Shown: positions 8,263-17,189, numbered from the stretch's first letter. The stretch: DNA of 43,371 nt from 02-FULL-45-11b sp041663485 (GCA_041663485.1 JBAYMO010000011.1:1-43371); one strand, 5' to 3'. The notes: a model not told the origin generated them from the letters alone. Made by a program: numbers and translations.

Positions 8263-9108
8263 ATGCCAATAAAAATTTACAAACCAACTAGTCCCGCTCG
8301 CCGCCATACTTCGGTTGATACTTTTGCCGACGTGACCGACAAGCAGCCGGAAAGAAAGTTGATTGCCATTAAAAAGAAAACCGGTGGCCGCAACGCGTCC
8401 GGTAAAATTACCGTTAGGCATATTGGCGGGGGAGCTAAACGTTATTATCGTTTGATTGATTATATCCGCAACCGCTACGACATGCCGGCTCAGGTGATGG
8501 CTTTAGAATACGATCCGAATCGTCGCGCTCGTATCGCGTTAATCCAGTATGCTGATGGAATTAAGTCATACATTATAGCTCCAGTCGGTTTAAAAATTGG
8601 CAGTGAAGTTATTTCTTCAAAGACCAGAACTGAAATTCAACCGGGCAATCGGATGCCGATTGAACAAATTCCTTTAGGTTTAATTATTTATGATATTGAA
8701 ATTACTCCAGGCAAGGGCGCGCAAATTGTCAGAACGGCTGGTGCGGGAGCGAAATTAATGGCCGTGGAAGGCGACTACGCCAATATTAAATTGCCTTCCG
8801 GTGAAGTTAGATTGATTTCTAAAAAATCAATGGCGACGATCGGCCAAGTTTCCAATCCGGACGCGATGCATATCAGAATTGGTAAGGCCGGACGAAAGCG
8901 CCATTTGGGCGTTAAGCCGACCGTTCGAGGTAAGGCCATGAATCCGGTTGATCATCCTCATGGTGGCGGCGAAGGCCATAATCCGATTGGTATGAAAGCG
9001 CCGAAAACTCCTTGGGGCAAATTAGCTTTAGGCGTGCCGACCAGAAAAAAGAAAAAATATTCCGATAATTTTATTGTTTCTCGTCGTCCGAGACGCAACG
9101 CTAAATAA
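8263..9108 (+). CDS. rplB: 50S ribosomal protein L2
   Basis: 281-aa, full-length L2. Motifs: GGRNASGKITVRHIGGGAK near residue 45, and the C-terminal VDHPHGGGEGHNPIG, which holds the conserved histidine near the peptidyl transferase centre. L2 is a primary 23S rRNA binder needed for subunit joining. Order rplW-rplB-rpsS is standard. Confidence 0.98.
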   Translation: MPIKIYKPTSPARRHTSVDTFADVTDKQPERKLIAIKKKTGGRNASGKITVRHIGGGAKRYYRLIDYIRNRYDMPAQVMALEYDPNRRARIALIQYADGIKSYIIAPVGLKIGSEVISSKTRTEIQPGNRMPIEQIPLGLIIYDIEITPGKGAQIVRTAGAGAKLMAVEGDYANIKLPSGEVRLISKKSMATIGQVSNPDAMHIRIGKAGRKRHLGVKPTVRGKAMNPVDHPHGGGEGHNPIGMKAPKTPWGKLALGVPTRKKKKYSDNFIVSRRPRRNAK

Positions 9109-9125
9109 TCAAAGATAATAAGTAT

Positions 9126-9464
9126 ATGTCAAGAAGTTTAAAAAAAGGACCATATATCAATGAAAGATTGCTGAAAAAAATCAGCCAATATAAAGTGACG
9201 GATAAAGTGGTAATTAAGACCTGGGATCGTGCCTGCACGGTTACTCCAGAAATGGTGGGTTTTACTATTGGGGTTCACAACGGTCGCATTCATGTGCCGG
9301 TATTGGTGGTAGAAAATATGGTTGGTCATCGTTTGGGTGAATTCTCTCCGACTAAAAGATTTGTGGTTCATGGCGGTAAAATGGCTAAAGAAGAAGCTAA
9401 AGCCGCTGCGGATAAAGCTTCTGCTGACAGAGTTAAAGCCCAAGCGGCCGCAGAAAAGAAATAG
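9126..9464 (+). CDS. rpsS: 30S ribosomal protein S19
   Basis: 112 aa. Begins SRSLKKGPYI and carries GFTIGVHNGRIHVPV and GHRLGEFSPTKRF, the S19 core. The last 25 residues are an Ala/Lys helix-like tail absent from the 92-aa E. coli protein. S19 sits in the 30S head with S13 and contacts A-site tRNA. Confidence 0.97.
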   Translation: MSRSLKKGPYINERLLKKISQYKVTDKVVIKTWDRACTVTPEMVGFTIGVHNGRIHVPVLVVENMVGHRLGEFSPTKRFVVHGGKMAKEEAKAAADKASADRVKAQAAAEKK

Positions 9465-9481
9465 TAAGTTAATATTATATT

Positions 9482-10093
9482 ATGGAAAAAGAAGCTAAAA
9501 AATTGAATAAGAAAGACGCCAAACCGATTAAGGCCGAAGCCAAAACCGGTTCTGAAAAGAAAGATAAAAAGTCGATTACGGAAGTTAAGGCGGCGGCGCG
9601 CTTCGTGCCGGTTTCAGCCAAGAAGGCTCGATTGATTGTTGATCAAATTCGCGGCGCAGCCGTAGAAGAGGCGGAAACTTATTTGAATTTTGCCAACAAA
9701 GCGGCAGTTTTGCCTATTTCTAAATTATTGCATTCGGCTATTGCTAACGCGGAACATAATTTTCAACTGGATAAAGCGGATTTGTTTATTAAAAAAATTA
9801 CTGCCAATGGCGGACCGGTTTTAAAGCGTTGGATGCCTAAAGCCCATGGCCGTGCTACCACTATTAGAAAGCAAACCAGTCATATTGAACTAGTTTTGGG
9901 AATAAAAGATGGTGCTAAAATCAAAGCTTCAACTAAGGGCGAAAAAAAATCCGAAGAAGTAAAAATTGTTAAACCTCAGGATATGAAAAAAGATGCCTTG
10001 AAAGTTGGCAACCATAAGAATAAGGATGGCGGTAAAGGCGAAGGTGATCAAAAGGGTTTTGTCAAAGGTATTTTTCAACGTAAAACTGGTTAG
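9482..10093 (+). CDS. rplV: 50S ribosomal protein L22 with extended termini
   Basis: 203 aa, about twice the family core. The core (residues 33-145) reads RFVPVSAKKARLIVDQIRG ... SAIANAEHNF ... GRATTIRKQTSHIELVLG, the beta-hairpin that lines the exit tunnel. Both ends are extended: a Lys-rich N-terminal segment of about 32 residues and a Lys/Gly-rich C-terminal tail of about 55. Both look disordered. Confidence 0.95.
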   Translation: MEKEAKKLNKKDAKPIKAEAKTGSEKKDKKSITEVKAAARFVPVSAKKARLIVDQIRGAAVEEAETYLNFANKAAVLPISKLLHSAIANAEHNFQLDKADLFIKKITANGGPVLKRWMPKAHGRATTIRKQTSHIELVLGIKDGAKIKASTKGEKKSEEVKIVKPQDMKKDALKVGNHKNKDGGKGEGDQKGFVKGIFQRKTG

Positions 10094-10138
10094 TAATTAT
10101 TTAAAATATTTATTATAAATTAATAATCAAATAAATCT

Positions 10139-10798
10139 GTGGGACATAAAGTACATCCAAAAGTATTCCGAGTTGGGGGAATATACACCTGGGATTCAAA
10201 ATGGTTTTCCAAGCGTGATTTTGCTAAATTTTTGCAGCAGGATCTTTTGATTAAAAAATTTTTAAAGAAGGAATTGAAAGAAGCGGCTATTGCCAAGATT
10301 GAAATTGAACGATCCGCTTCCGCTTTAACTATTATTATTCATTCAGCTAAACCAGGCGTCATTATCGGCCGCGGCGGTCAGGGCGTTGAAGATTTGAAAA
10401 AGAAAATTAAGAATGAATTTTTAGATAAAAAGACGACTTTAAATGTTAATATTCAAGAAGTCAGCAATCCAAATAATAATTCCGAGTTAATTGTCCAGTC
10501 AATTGCGTTGGATATCGAAAAACGTATGCCATTTCGGCGCGTCATGAAACAAGCGATTGGCCGAGTGGAAAAAACCGATGCCAAAGGTGTTAAAGTAACT
10601 GTCGGTGGCCGTTTAAACGGTGCGGAAATCGCCAGAACAGAGACTTTGACTTCGGGTAAATTACCGCTTCACACTTTGAGAGCTGATATTGATTATGCTC
10701 GCGGTGTGGCCAGAACCACATACGGTGCCATCGGGATCAAGGTCTGGATTTATAAAGGGGAAATTTTTAAAAAGAAAGAAGAAAAATTAAGCAAATAA
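10139..10798 (+). CDS. rpsC: 30S ribosomal protein S3
   Basis: 219 aa starting at GTG 10139 (reads MGHKVHPKVFRVGG, the canonical S3 N-terminus). A KH domain with GxxG loop VIIGRGGQG lies near residue 76. The C-terminal part has GRLNGAEIARTE and GVKVWIYKGEI. S3 shapes the mRNA entry tunnel of the 30S subunit. The 45-nt gap before it is A/T rich with no clear RBS. Confidence 0.97.
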   Translation: MGHKVHPKVFRVGGIYTWDSKWFSKRDFAKFLQQDLLIKKFLKKELKEAAIAKIEIERSASALTIIIHSAKPGVIIGRGGQGVEDLKKKIKNEFLDKKTTLNVNIQEVSNPNNNSELIVQSIALDIEKRMPFRRVMKQAIGRVEKTDAKGVKVTVGGRLNGAEIARTETLTSGKLPLHTLRADIDYARGVARTTYGAIGIKVWIYKGEIFKKKEEKLSK

Positions 10799-10808
10799 CC
10801 GATAAGAT

Positions 10809-11216
10809 ATGTTGTCACCAAGAAAAATTAAACATCGAAAATGGCAAAAGGGCGTGCTCAAAGGCAAAGCCTCGTCTGGTACGGAAATTAATTTTGGTAA
10901 GTATGCTTTGAAATCCATGGGTATCAGCTGGATTACGGCCAGACAAATTGAAGCTGCTCGTCGGGCGATGACTCGGTACATTAAGCGTGGTGGCAAGATT
11001 TGGATTAGAATTTTTCCGGATCGGCCGGTAACCCAGAAAGGTGAACAGTCAACTATGGGTTCTGGTAAGGGCGCGGTGGATCATTATGTGGCCGTGGTTC
11101 AGCCGGGTCGGATTATTTTTGAACTTGATGGCGTGCCGGAAGATAAGGCTAGAGAAGCTATGAGATTGGCGGCTCATAAATTGCCGATTAAAACAACTTT
11201 TATTGTAAAGAATTAA
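10809..11216 (+). CDS. rplP: 50S ribosomal protein L16
   Basis: 135 aa. MLSPRKIKHRKWQKG at the start, the GSGKGAVDHYVAVVQPG motif near residue 81 and the EAMRLAAHKLPIKT C-terminus are diagnostic. L16 binds near the A site and the central protuberance. Its stop is separated from the rpmC ATG by one base, so the two are probably translationally coupled. Confidence 0.98.
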   Translation: MLSPRKIKHRKWQKGVLKGKASSGTEINFGKYALKSMGISWITARQIEAARRAMTRYIKRGGKIWIRIFPDRPVTQKGEQSTMGSGKGAVDHYVAVVQPGRIIFELDGVPEDKAREAMRLAAHKLPIKTTFIVKN

Positions 11217-11217
11217 T

Positions 11218-11415
11218 ATGGAATATAAGGAATTAAAAACTAAATCGGAAAAGGAATTGGCGGTCATGCTAGTTGAAGCTCAAGAGAAGTGCCGTGAATT
11301 GAAATTCAAGGTTAATGCCAATCAGCTCAAGAATTTACGTGAACTGCGCGAAGCAAAAAAGAAGATTGCTCAAATTTTATTTTTATTAAATCAAGCTAAA
11401 AAGAGCGCCAAATAA
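11218..11415 (+). CDS. rpmC: 50S ribosomal protein L29
   Basis: 65-aa helical hairpin protein. It begins MEYKELKTKSEKEL and carries the family pattern ELKFKVNANQLKN followed by a basic second helix. L29 sits at the tunnel exit next to L23. It is tightly packed between rplP (1 nt) and rpsQ (2 nt). Confidence 0.95.
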   Translation: MEYKELKTKSEKELAVMLVEAQEKCRELKFKVNANQLKNLRELREAKKKIAQILFLLNQAKKSAK

Positions 11416-11417
11416 TT

Positions 11418-11672
11418 ATGACGGTAAATAAAACGCAAATTAAAAGAAAATTTGTTGGGTTGGTGGTTTCCGACAAGGGTGACAAGACCATCGTGGTTGA
11501 AGTTAAAAGAACTAAATTGCACCCGAAATATTTGAAGCGCTACATCGTTTCTAAAAAATATCAGGTTCATGATGAAAATAATCAATTCAAAAAAGGTGAC
11601 CATGTAACGTTTATTGAATGCCGGCCAATTTCTCGGCATAAACGTTGGCGTGTTTTATCTTCAAAGAAGTAA
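11418..11672 (+). CDS. rpsQ: 30S ribosomal protein S17
   Basis: 84-aa OB-fold protein with the S17 core VSDKGDKTIVVEVKR, LHPKYLKRYI and HDENNQFKKGDHV. S17 binds the 5' domain of 16S rRNA and is an early assembly protein. Length is normal. Confidence 0.97.
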   Translation: MTVNKTQIKRKFVGLVVSDKGDKTIVVEVKRTKLHPKYLKRYIVSKKYQVHDENNQFKKGDHVTFIECRPISRHKRWRVLSSKK

Positions 11673-11692
11673 ATCTTTAATAGTCAATTAAT

Positions 11693-12064
11693 ATGATTCA
11701 ATTACGTTCAATGTTAAAAGTAGCCGATAACTCTGGTGCCAAGAAAGTTCAATGCATCAAGGTTTTGCATGGCTATCAAAGACGCTATGGCGGCTTAGGC
11801 GATGTTATCACCGTGGCGGTTAAAGAGGCAGTACCGCACAGTATGGTCAAGAAAGGTGAAGTTTTACACGCGGTTTTGGTGCGGGTACATAAAGAAACTC
11901 GACGACCGGATGGTTCATATATTAGATTTGACGATAACGCCTGCGTCATCATTGATCAAAAGAATAAAGAACCCAAAGGTACTCGTATTCTGGGTCCAGT
12001 CGCCAGAGAATTAAGAAACAAAGGATTCAATAAAATTATTTCCTTAGCTCCGGAAGTACTATAA
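11693..12064 (+). CDS. rplN: 50S ribosomal protein L14
   Basis: 123 aa, full length. MIQLRSMLKVADNSGAKKV at the N-terminus and GTRILGPVARELR near residue 96 are the L14 signatures. L14 forms part of the bridge to 16S rRNA and the binding surface of the silencing factor RsfS. Confidence 0.98.
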   Translation: MIQLRSMLKVADNSGAKKVQCIKVLHGYQRRYGGLGDVITVAVKEAVPHSMVKKGEVLHAVLVRVHKETRRPDGSYIRFDDNACVIIDQKNKEPKGTRILGPVARELRNKGFNKIISLAPEVL

Positions 12065-12091
12065 ATTAATAAAACGATAAGTGAATATAAT

Positions 12092-12400
12092 ATGAAGCTA
12101 AAAAAAGGCGATAAAGTAAAAATATTAGTCGGTAAAGATCGAGGCAAGACCGGTAAAGTCTTGCAGGTTAATAATGAGAAAAACAAGATTTCGATTGAAG
12201 GGGCTAATTTACTTTTCAAAAATTTGCGGCCGAAAAAGCAGGGAGAAAAAGGTCAGCGCATCCAATTTCCCGCTTTGATGAATGCTTCTAACGTAATTTT
12301 AGTTTGTCCGAAATGCGGTCAAAATACTAGACCAGGTTATGATATTTTGGAGAACAAGAACAAGGTCAGAGTTTGTAAAAAGTGTAAAGAAATAATTTAA
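12092..12400 (+). CDS. rplX: 50S ribosomal protein L24, zinc-ribbon form
   Basis: 102 aa. N-terminal KOW motif GDKVKILVGKDRGKTGKV (residues 5-22). The C-terminal half contains two cysteine pairs, CPKCG and CKKCK, arranged as a probable zinc ribbon. E. coli L24 lacks these pairs, so this is the cysteine-containing variant. L24 is an assembly initiator at the 5' end of 23S rRNA. Confidence 0.95.
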   Translation: MKLKKGDKVKILVGKDRGKTGKVLQVNNEKNKISIEGANLLFKNLRPKKQGEKGQRIQFPALMNASNVILVCPKCGQNTRPGYDILENKNKVRVCKKCKEII

Positions 12401-12405
12401 TTTTT

Positions 12406-12945
12406 ATGAATAGTATTAAGGAAATTTATAAAAAATCCGCCATTACGGCTTTGAAAGAAAAGTTCGGCTATAAAAATGAAATGGCCGCGCCGAAAATTTT
12501 GAAAGTGGTGATTAACGTTGGGGCGGGTCAAGGCTTGAAAGACCCCAAATTTAATGAACTGGCCGAGAGTACTTTAATGAGAATCACCGGCCAAAGACCG
12601 GTTAAGACTTTAGCCAAAAAGTCAATTTCAAATTTCAAAATCAGAGAGGGATTAATTGTTGGATTAATGGTAACTTTGCGCGGTCAGCGGATGTATGATT
12701 TCTTAAATAAGCTGATTAATATTACTTTGCCTCGGGTTAGAGACTTTCGTGGTCTTGATCCGAAATCGGTCGACCTGCAAGGTAATTTGAATTTGGGTTT
12801 TAGGGAGCATATTTCTTTTCCGGAAATCAAATCCGATGAAGTGGAGAGAATTCATGGTTTGCAAATTTGTGTTGTAACATCGGCTAAGACTCATGAGGAA
12901 GGTTTGGAATTATTAAAATTATTGGGTTTTCCCTTTCAAAAATAA
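12406..12945 (+). CDS. rplE: 50S ribosomal protein L5
   Basis: 179 aa, normal length. Core motifs: KVVINVGAGQG near residue 30, RPVKTLAKKSISNFKIREG and TLRGQRMYDFLNKLI, then GNLNLGFREHISFPEI. L5 binds 5S rRNA and contacts P-site tRNA. It follows rplX by 5 nt. Confidence 0.98.
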   Translation: MNSIKEIYKKSAITALKEKFGYKNEMAAPKILKVVINVGAGQGLKDPKFNELAESTLMRITGQRPVKTLAKKSISNFKIREGLIVGLMVTLRGQRMYDFLNKLINITLPRVRDFRGLDPKSVDLQGNLNLGFREHISFPEIKSDEVERIHGLQICVVTSAKTHEEGLELLKLLGFPFQK

Positions 12946-12953
12946 TCAATTTT

Positions 12954-13139
12954 ATGGCAACAGAAGCACAAATAGCAAAATCAAAGAAGAAACCTAAATA
13001 TTCCACCAGAATTGTAAGACGTTGTTGGCGTTGTGGTCGAGTTCACGGCTACATGCGTGATTTTAATGTCTGCCGGATTTGTTTTCGCGAACTGGCCAAT
13101 AATGCTCAAATTCCCGGTATCACTAAATCAAGCTGGTAA
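12954..13139 (+). CDS. rpsN: 30S ribosomal protein S14, type Z (zinc-binding)
   Basis: 61 aa with four cysteines in the zinc arrangement: C24-x2-C27 (CWRC) and C40-x2-C43 (CRIC). This short C+ form is the usual one in Gram-positive and CPR bacteria. It ends with GITKSSW, the conserved tail. It sits between rplE and rpsH as usual. Confidence 0.97.
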   Translation: MATEAQIAKSKKKPKYSTRIVRRCWRCGRVHGYMRDFNVCRICFRELANNAQIPGITKSSW

Positions 13140-13162
13140 TTAATTAGTTAAAACAATGATAA

Positions 13163-13181
13163 TTTACCGCTGGTCGGTAAA
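13163..13181 (+). promoter_or_regulatory. Hairpin between rpsN and rpsH
   Basis: Perfect 7-bp stem TTTACCG/CGGTAAA (13163-13169 with 13175-13181), loop CTGGT. No U tract. The 73-nt gap is longer than most here, and in E. coli this region (spc) is the site of S8 autoregulation, so a control element is possible but not shown. Confidence 0.45.
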
Positions 13182-13212
13182 CATCAATAAATATTTAATT
13201 TAAATTCAAAAT

Positions 13213-13614
13213 ATGACAGATCCAATTGCTGACATGTTAACAAGAATCAGAAACGCCATGGCGGTTAGAAAGCCAGAGGTAATTTTGCCTTTCTCTAAAA
13301 TTAAAATGAATATCGCGGAAATTTTAGCGAAGCATGGCTACGTTAAAGAAGTTGAAGTCATTGAGGACGCTTCTTTGGCCAGCAAGTTGAAGATGATTAA
13401 AATTATTTTAAAATATAACGGCAAAGAGTCGTCAATTACTAATTTGAAAAGAATTAGTAAGCCTGGTCATCGCAAGTATGTGACCAAGGATGAATTACCG
13501 GTGGTTTTAAATAGTTTAGGGATTGCGATTATTTCTACTTCTCAGGGTTTGATGACTAACAAAGAAGCCAAGAAAAAAAATCTGGGTGGGGAAGTGATTT
13601 GCGAGATCTATTAA
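13213..13614 (+). CDS. rpsH: 30S ribosomal protein S8
   Basis: 133 aa. MTDPIADMLTRIRNA at the start, RISKPGHRKYV in the middle and the C-terminal ISTSQGLMTNKEA plus GGEVICEIY are the S8 signatures. S8 binds the central domain of 16S rRNA and is a translational repressor of the spc operon in E. coli. Confidence 0.97.
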   Translation: MTDPIADMLTRIRNAMAVRKPEVILPFSKIKMNIAEILAKHGYVKEVEVIEDASLASKLKMIKIILKYNGKESSITNLKRISKPGHRKYVTKDELPVVLNSLGIAIISTSQGLMTNKEAKKKNLGGEVICEIY

Positions 13615-13631
13615 TAAGTGCATTTAATTTT

Positions 13632-14177
13632 ATGTCAAGAATTGGAAAACAACCTATCAATATACCGGCTAATGTCGACGTTAAAATGGCTGACGGTTTT
13701 ATTATCGTTAAGGGTCCAAAAGGGGAGTTGCGCCAAGCGCTTCATTCTGACGTCATGATTAATCGCGAAGGTGATATTATCACCGTTACGGTTAAAGAGC
13801 CGGAAGATAAGAAGCAACGTTCACTTTGGGGTTTATACCGCCGCTTAATCAGTAATATGGTAATCGGTACGACCGAAGGATTTTCTAAGCAACTGGAGAT
13901 TAACGGCGTCGGTTATAAAGCGGTTTTGGCTGGAAAAAATCTAAACTTGGCTTTGGGCTTTTCTCATCCGGTAGAATTTCCGATTCCTCAGGGTATTGAA
14001 ATAAAAGTGGAAAAGAACGTCGTGACTATTTCTGGTTTTGATAAAGAATTGGTTGGTCAGACAGCGGCGGAAATCAGAAGTTTGAAAAAACCCGAGCCGT
14101 ATAAAGGCAAGGGCATTAAATATTCCGATGAAACCATTATTCGTAAAGAGGGTAAATCCGCAGCCAAGGGTGCTTAA
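13632..14177 (+). CDS. rplF: 50S ribosomal protein L6
   Basis: 181 aa from ATG 13632 (MSRIGKQPINIP), the canonical L6 start; the open frame extends upstream to 13599 but that would overlap rpsH and add non-conserved residues. Motifs: KGPKGELRQ near residue 25 and the C-terminal KKPEPYKGKGIKY. L6 sits at the base of the L7/L12 stalk near the sarcin-ricin loop. Confidence 0.97.
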   Translation: MSRIGKQPINIPANVDVKMADGFIIVKGPKGELRQALHSDVMINREGDIITVTVKEPEDKKQRSLWGLYRRLISNMVIGTTEGFSKQLEINGVGYKAVLAGKNLNLALGFSHPVEFPIPQGIEIKVEKNVVTISGFDKELVGQTAAEIRSLKKPEPYKGKGIKYSDETIIRKEGKSAAKGA

Positions 14178-14204
14178 TAGTTTACAAATTTGTTTTTCAA
14201 TATT

Positions 14205-14561
14205 ATGTTAAGAAGCCAAAAAATTAAACAAGATCGCCAGCAGCGAAGAAAAAATCGAGTGCGCGCCAAAATTTCCGGTGATGCTCTGAGACCGAGAATG
14301 AATGTTTATCGCAGCCTGAAGCATTTTTATGTTCAGTTAATTGATGACCAGCAAGGTAAAACCTTGGCCTCAGCCAAGGATACGGAAATTAAAGATCAAG
14401 GCAACAAAACGGTGTTAGCCGGTTTGGTTGGCGAATTGATCGCGGCCAAAGCGCTTAAACTTGGTATTAAAGAAGCGGTTTTTGATAAATCTAGCTATAA
14501 ATTTCACGGTCGGGTTAAAGCGGCCGCCGAAGGAGCTAGAAAAGGTGGACTTAAATTTTAA
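14205..14561 (+). CDS. rplR: 50S ribosomal protein L18
   Basis: 118 aa from ATG 14205 (MLRSQKIKQDRQQRR); a TTG five codons upstream is less likely. Core: RMNVYRSLKHFYVQLIDD and the C-terminal GRVKAAAEGARKGGLKF. L18 binds 5S rRNA with L5. Confidence 0.97.
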   Translation: MLRSQKIKQDRQQRRKNRVRAKISGDALRPRMNVYRSLKHFYVQLIDDQQGKTLASAKDTEIKDQGNKTVLAGLVGELIAAKALKLGIKEAVFDKSSYKFHGRVKAAAEGARKGGLKF

Positions 14562-14572
14562 AAATACTAAAT

Positions 14573-15154
14573 ATGGCAGAAATTAAAGCAGTCAATAAAG
14601 AAAATTCACCCAAACGCGGTCGGCGCTCTGACTCACGAGATAATTTTCGTGGTGAAAGCGAATATCAGCAATCAATGATTGATATTGCGCGCGTAACCCG
14701 TGTTATGGCCGGTGGTAAGAGAATGAGATTCCGCGCTTGTTTAGTTATTGGTGACAAAAAAGGCAAGGTGGGTATGGGTGTGGCCAAAGGGGCTGACGTG
14801 ACTTTAGCGGTTAATAAAGCTTTTACTAAAGCTAAGAAAAATTTGATTACCGTGCCGATTATTAATGAAACCATCCCGCATCGAGTTGACGCTAAATTTG
14901 GGGCGGCCAAGATTATGTTAAAACCCGCGCCTAAAGGTACCGGTATTATGGCCGGTGGTGCGGCTCGTATTATTTTGGATTTAGCCGGTGTTTCCAATGT
15001 GGTGGCTAAGGTTTTAGGCTCTAACAATAAAATTAATAATGTCAGTGCGACTTTGAAAGCTTTACAAATGTTAAAAAAGATTCAGCCTAAGGTTAAACCG
15101 GAAAATAAATCAGAAGCCAAGAAGCCAGTCGCGGAAAAAAAGTCTAAAGAATAG
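14573..15154 (+). CDS. rpsE: 30S ribosomal protein S5
   Basis: 193 aa. The S5 double-stranded-RNA-binding-like domain is seen as RVTRVMAGGKRMRFRA near residue 40 and the GVAKGADV loop; the C-terminal domain carries KPAPKGTGIMAGG and LGSNNKINNV. S5 acts at the mRNA entry site and in decoding fidelity. The C-terminus is a Lys/Pro-rich tail. The next gene is rplO directly; rpmD (L30) is absent here. Confidence 0.97.
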   Translation: MAEIKAVNKENSPKRGRRSDSRDNFRGESEYQQSMIDIARVTRVMAGGKRMRFRACLVIGDKKGKVGMGVAKGADVTLAVNKAFTKAKKNLITVPIINETIPHRVDAKFGAAKIMLKPAPKGTGIMAGGAARIILDLAGVSNVVAKVLGSNNKINNVSATLKALQMLKKIQPKVKPENKSEAKKPVAEKKSKE

Positions 15155-15176
15155 AGATTAGATAATTTCTAAAATT

Positions 15177-15629
15177 ATGTCTGAATTATCACTTCACAAT
15201 TTAAAAGTTAATAAAAAGGCGCAAAAAAAAGCTAAGAGAGTTGGCCGTGGTAATGCTTCCGGTCATGGTACTTATAGTACCCGAGGTTTAAAAGGCCAGC
15301 GCGCTCGTTCCGGCGGCCGACGCGGTTTACAGCGTTTCGCGATGGCTTTGGCTTTGCGCAATAAACCAAAGATCGGTGGTTTTAAGAGTCTCTATGCCAA
15401 ACTTGATGTCGTCAATCTTGATCAGTTGGAAAGTAATTTTGGAAATGGAGAGATTGTTAATGTCAAAAAAATGATCGAAAAGAATTTAATTAAGAGCGCC
15501 AAAAGCGGTGTCAAGATTTTAGGTAAAGGCACATTGACCAAAAAATTGACGGTTTCGGCTCATGCCTTTTCGGAAACGGCCAAAGAAGCTATAATTAAAG
15601 CAGGCGGCAAGGTGCAATTAGCCAGATAG
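15177..15629 (+). CDS. rplO: 50S ribosomal protein L15
   Basis: 150 aa. N-terminal glycine-rich arm with KRVGRGNASGHGTYSTRG and KGQRARSGGRRG, then the globular part ending KEAIIKAGGKVQLA. L15 is a late 50S assembly protein. It follows rpsE at 22 nt with no L30 gene in the gap and is followed by secY, the normal spc order. Confidence 0.97.
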   Translation: MSELSLHNLKVNKKAQKKAKRVGRGNASGHGTYSTRGLKGQRARSGGRRGLQRFAMALALRNKPKIGGFKSLYAKLDVVNLDQLESNFGNGEIVNVKKMIEKNLIKSAKSGVKILGKGTLTKKLTVSAHAFSETAKEAIIKAGGKVQLAR

Positions 15630-15658
15630 TTTATAAATTTTATCGTCTCTCAATATTT

Positions 15659-16936
15659 ATGTGGTGGCAAAAACTCATTCAAATTTGGAAAATCAAAGAT
15701 TTGAGAAATAGTATCCTGTTTGTTCTGGGTATTATGGTAGTCTTTCGCTTAGCCGCTCATATTCCGATTCCGGGCATTGACGCGCAAGCTCTAAAAGATT
15801 ATTTTGCCTCTAACCAACTTTTGGGGGTAATGAATATTCTTTCGGCCGGCGGTATGGAAAACTTTTCCATTGTGGCTATGGGGGTTGGACCTTATATTAC
15901 CGCTTCCATTATTTTTCAGCTTTTGGCCATGATTATTCCCAGCCTGGAGGAATTGCAGAAAGAAGGCGAAGCGGGCCGACAAAAAATCAATCAATGGACC
16001 AGAATGTTGACCATTCCTTTGGCCGCTTTGCAGGGGTATAGTTTAATTGCTTTACTGAATAAATCATCTTCCGGCATTTTTTTAAATTTAACTACTTGGA
16101 ATCTTGTTTCCATTATAATCACCGCTACCGCTGGTACCATGTTTTTAATGTGGCTGGGTGAACTAATTTCAGAAAAACATATTGGTAATGGCATATCTTT
16201 ATTGATTTTTGTCGGCATTGTTACCAGAATTCCCAGTGCCTTGCAGCAGACAATTTTGATTTTTGATAAAACCCAGTTAATTACCATGGGTTTATTTATC
16301 ATCGTGGCCATCCTCACGATTGTGGGCGTAGTGATTATCACTGAAGGCCAGCGCAATGTTCCAGTATCTTACGCTAAGCGTGTTCGGGGGATGAAAATGT
16401 ATGGCGGCGTGAATACTCATTTGCCTTTGCGGGTTAATATGGCCGGAGTAATTCCTATTATTTTCGCAATTTCTATTATTTTATTTCCACCGATGGTCGC
16501 TCAATTTTTTATGACCGCCAAATCGCAAATTTTGGTCACGATCGCGGAGAATGTCATTGCAATTTTTAATAATCAAATAATCTACGGCGTTTTGTATTTC
16601 TTGTTGGTTTTTGGTTTTACGTATTTTTACACCGAAGTAGTTTTTCATCCTGATCAGATCGCGGAAAATTTACAAAAACAAGGCGGCTTTATCCCCGGCA
16701 TTCGTCCAGGTAAGCCGACTGTCGAATATCTCACTTATACGACCAATCGTATTATTTTGGCCGGTGCTTTATTCCTCGGCATTATCGCCGTTTTGCCTAT
16801 GGCCATCAACGGCCTAACCGGCATTTCCACTCTCGCTATTGGTGGTACAAGTTTGTTGATCGTAGTTTCCGTCGTGATTGAAACCTACAAGCAAATTGAG
16901 TCTCAGCTAACCATGCGTGATTACGAGGGTTTGTAA
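15659..16936 (+). CDS. secY: Protein translocase subunit SecY
   Basis: 425-aa polytopic membrane protein with about ten hydrophobic segments. Signatures: FRLAAHIPIPGID in the first segment, GVGPYITASIIFQLL (plug and TM2-3 region), EGQRNVPVSYAKRVRG in the cytosolic loop and FIPGIRPGKPT before TM9. It forms the channel of the Sec translocon with SecE and SecG. It is the last spc gene here; small genes and adk follow. Confidence 0.98.
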   Translation: MWWQKLIQIWKIKDLRNSILFVLGIMVVFRLAAHIPIPGIDAQALKDYFASNQLLGVMNILSAGGMENFSIVAMGVGPYITASIIFQLLAMIIPSLEELQKEGEAGRQKINQWTRMLTIPLAALQGYSLIALLNKSSSGIFLNLTTWNLVSIIITATAGTMFLMWLGELISEKHIGNGISLLIFVGIVTRIPSALQQTILIFDKTQLITMGLFIIVAILTIVGVVIITEGQRNVPVSYAKRVRGMKMYGGVNTHLPLRVNMAGVIPIIFAISIILFPPMVAQFFMTAKSQILVTIAENVIAIFNNQIIYGVLYFLLVFGFTYFYTEVVFHPDQIAENLQKQGGFIPGIRPGKPTVEYLTYTTNRIILAGALFLGIIAVLPMAINGLTGISTLAIGGTSLLIVVSVVIETYKQIESQLTMRDYEGL

Positions 16937-16951
16937 TCAACCTTTTAATTT

Positions 16952-17188
16952 ATGGGACTTTTTGATTCCCCAAAAGTATTTACGACTCACGAACAAATTA
17001 AGGAAGCACTTTTTAAAATTAATTCTCTTGACTATAAAGAAAGAGAAATTGTTTATCAAGCCCTACTGGATAAATTAAGCCAGGGTGGGGTGAGTCAAGA
17101 AGAATATAGAAATATAATCAGAAAACTCCGGGAAGAAAAATTAATTTCGGAAATTGATAAAGAGAATCTTTTCGGTTTAATTGAATAA
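16952..17188 (+). CDS. Small hypothetical protein between secY and adk
   Basis: 78-aa, mostly helical, charged protein (TTHEQIKEALFKINSLDY ... EEYRNIIRKLREEKLI). It has no membrane segment or cysteines, and I do not recognise a family. It begins 15 nt after secY and its TAA is one base before the adk ATG, so it is almost certainly co-expressed with them. Confidence 0.75.
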   Translation: MGLFDSPKVFTTHEQIKEALFKINSLDYKEREIVYQALLDKLSQGGVSQEEYRNIIRKLREEKLISEIDKENLFGLIE

Positions 17189-17189
17189 T

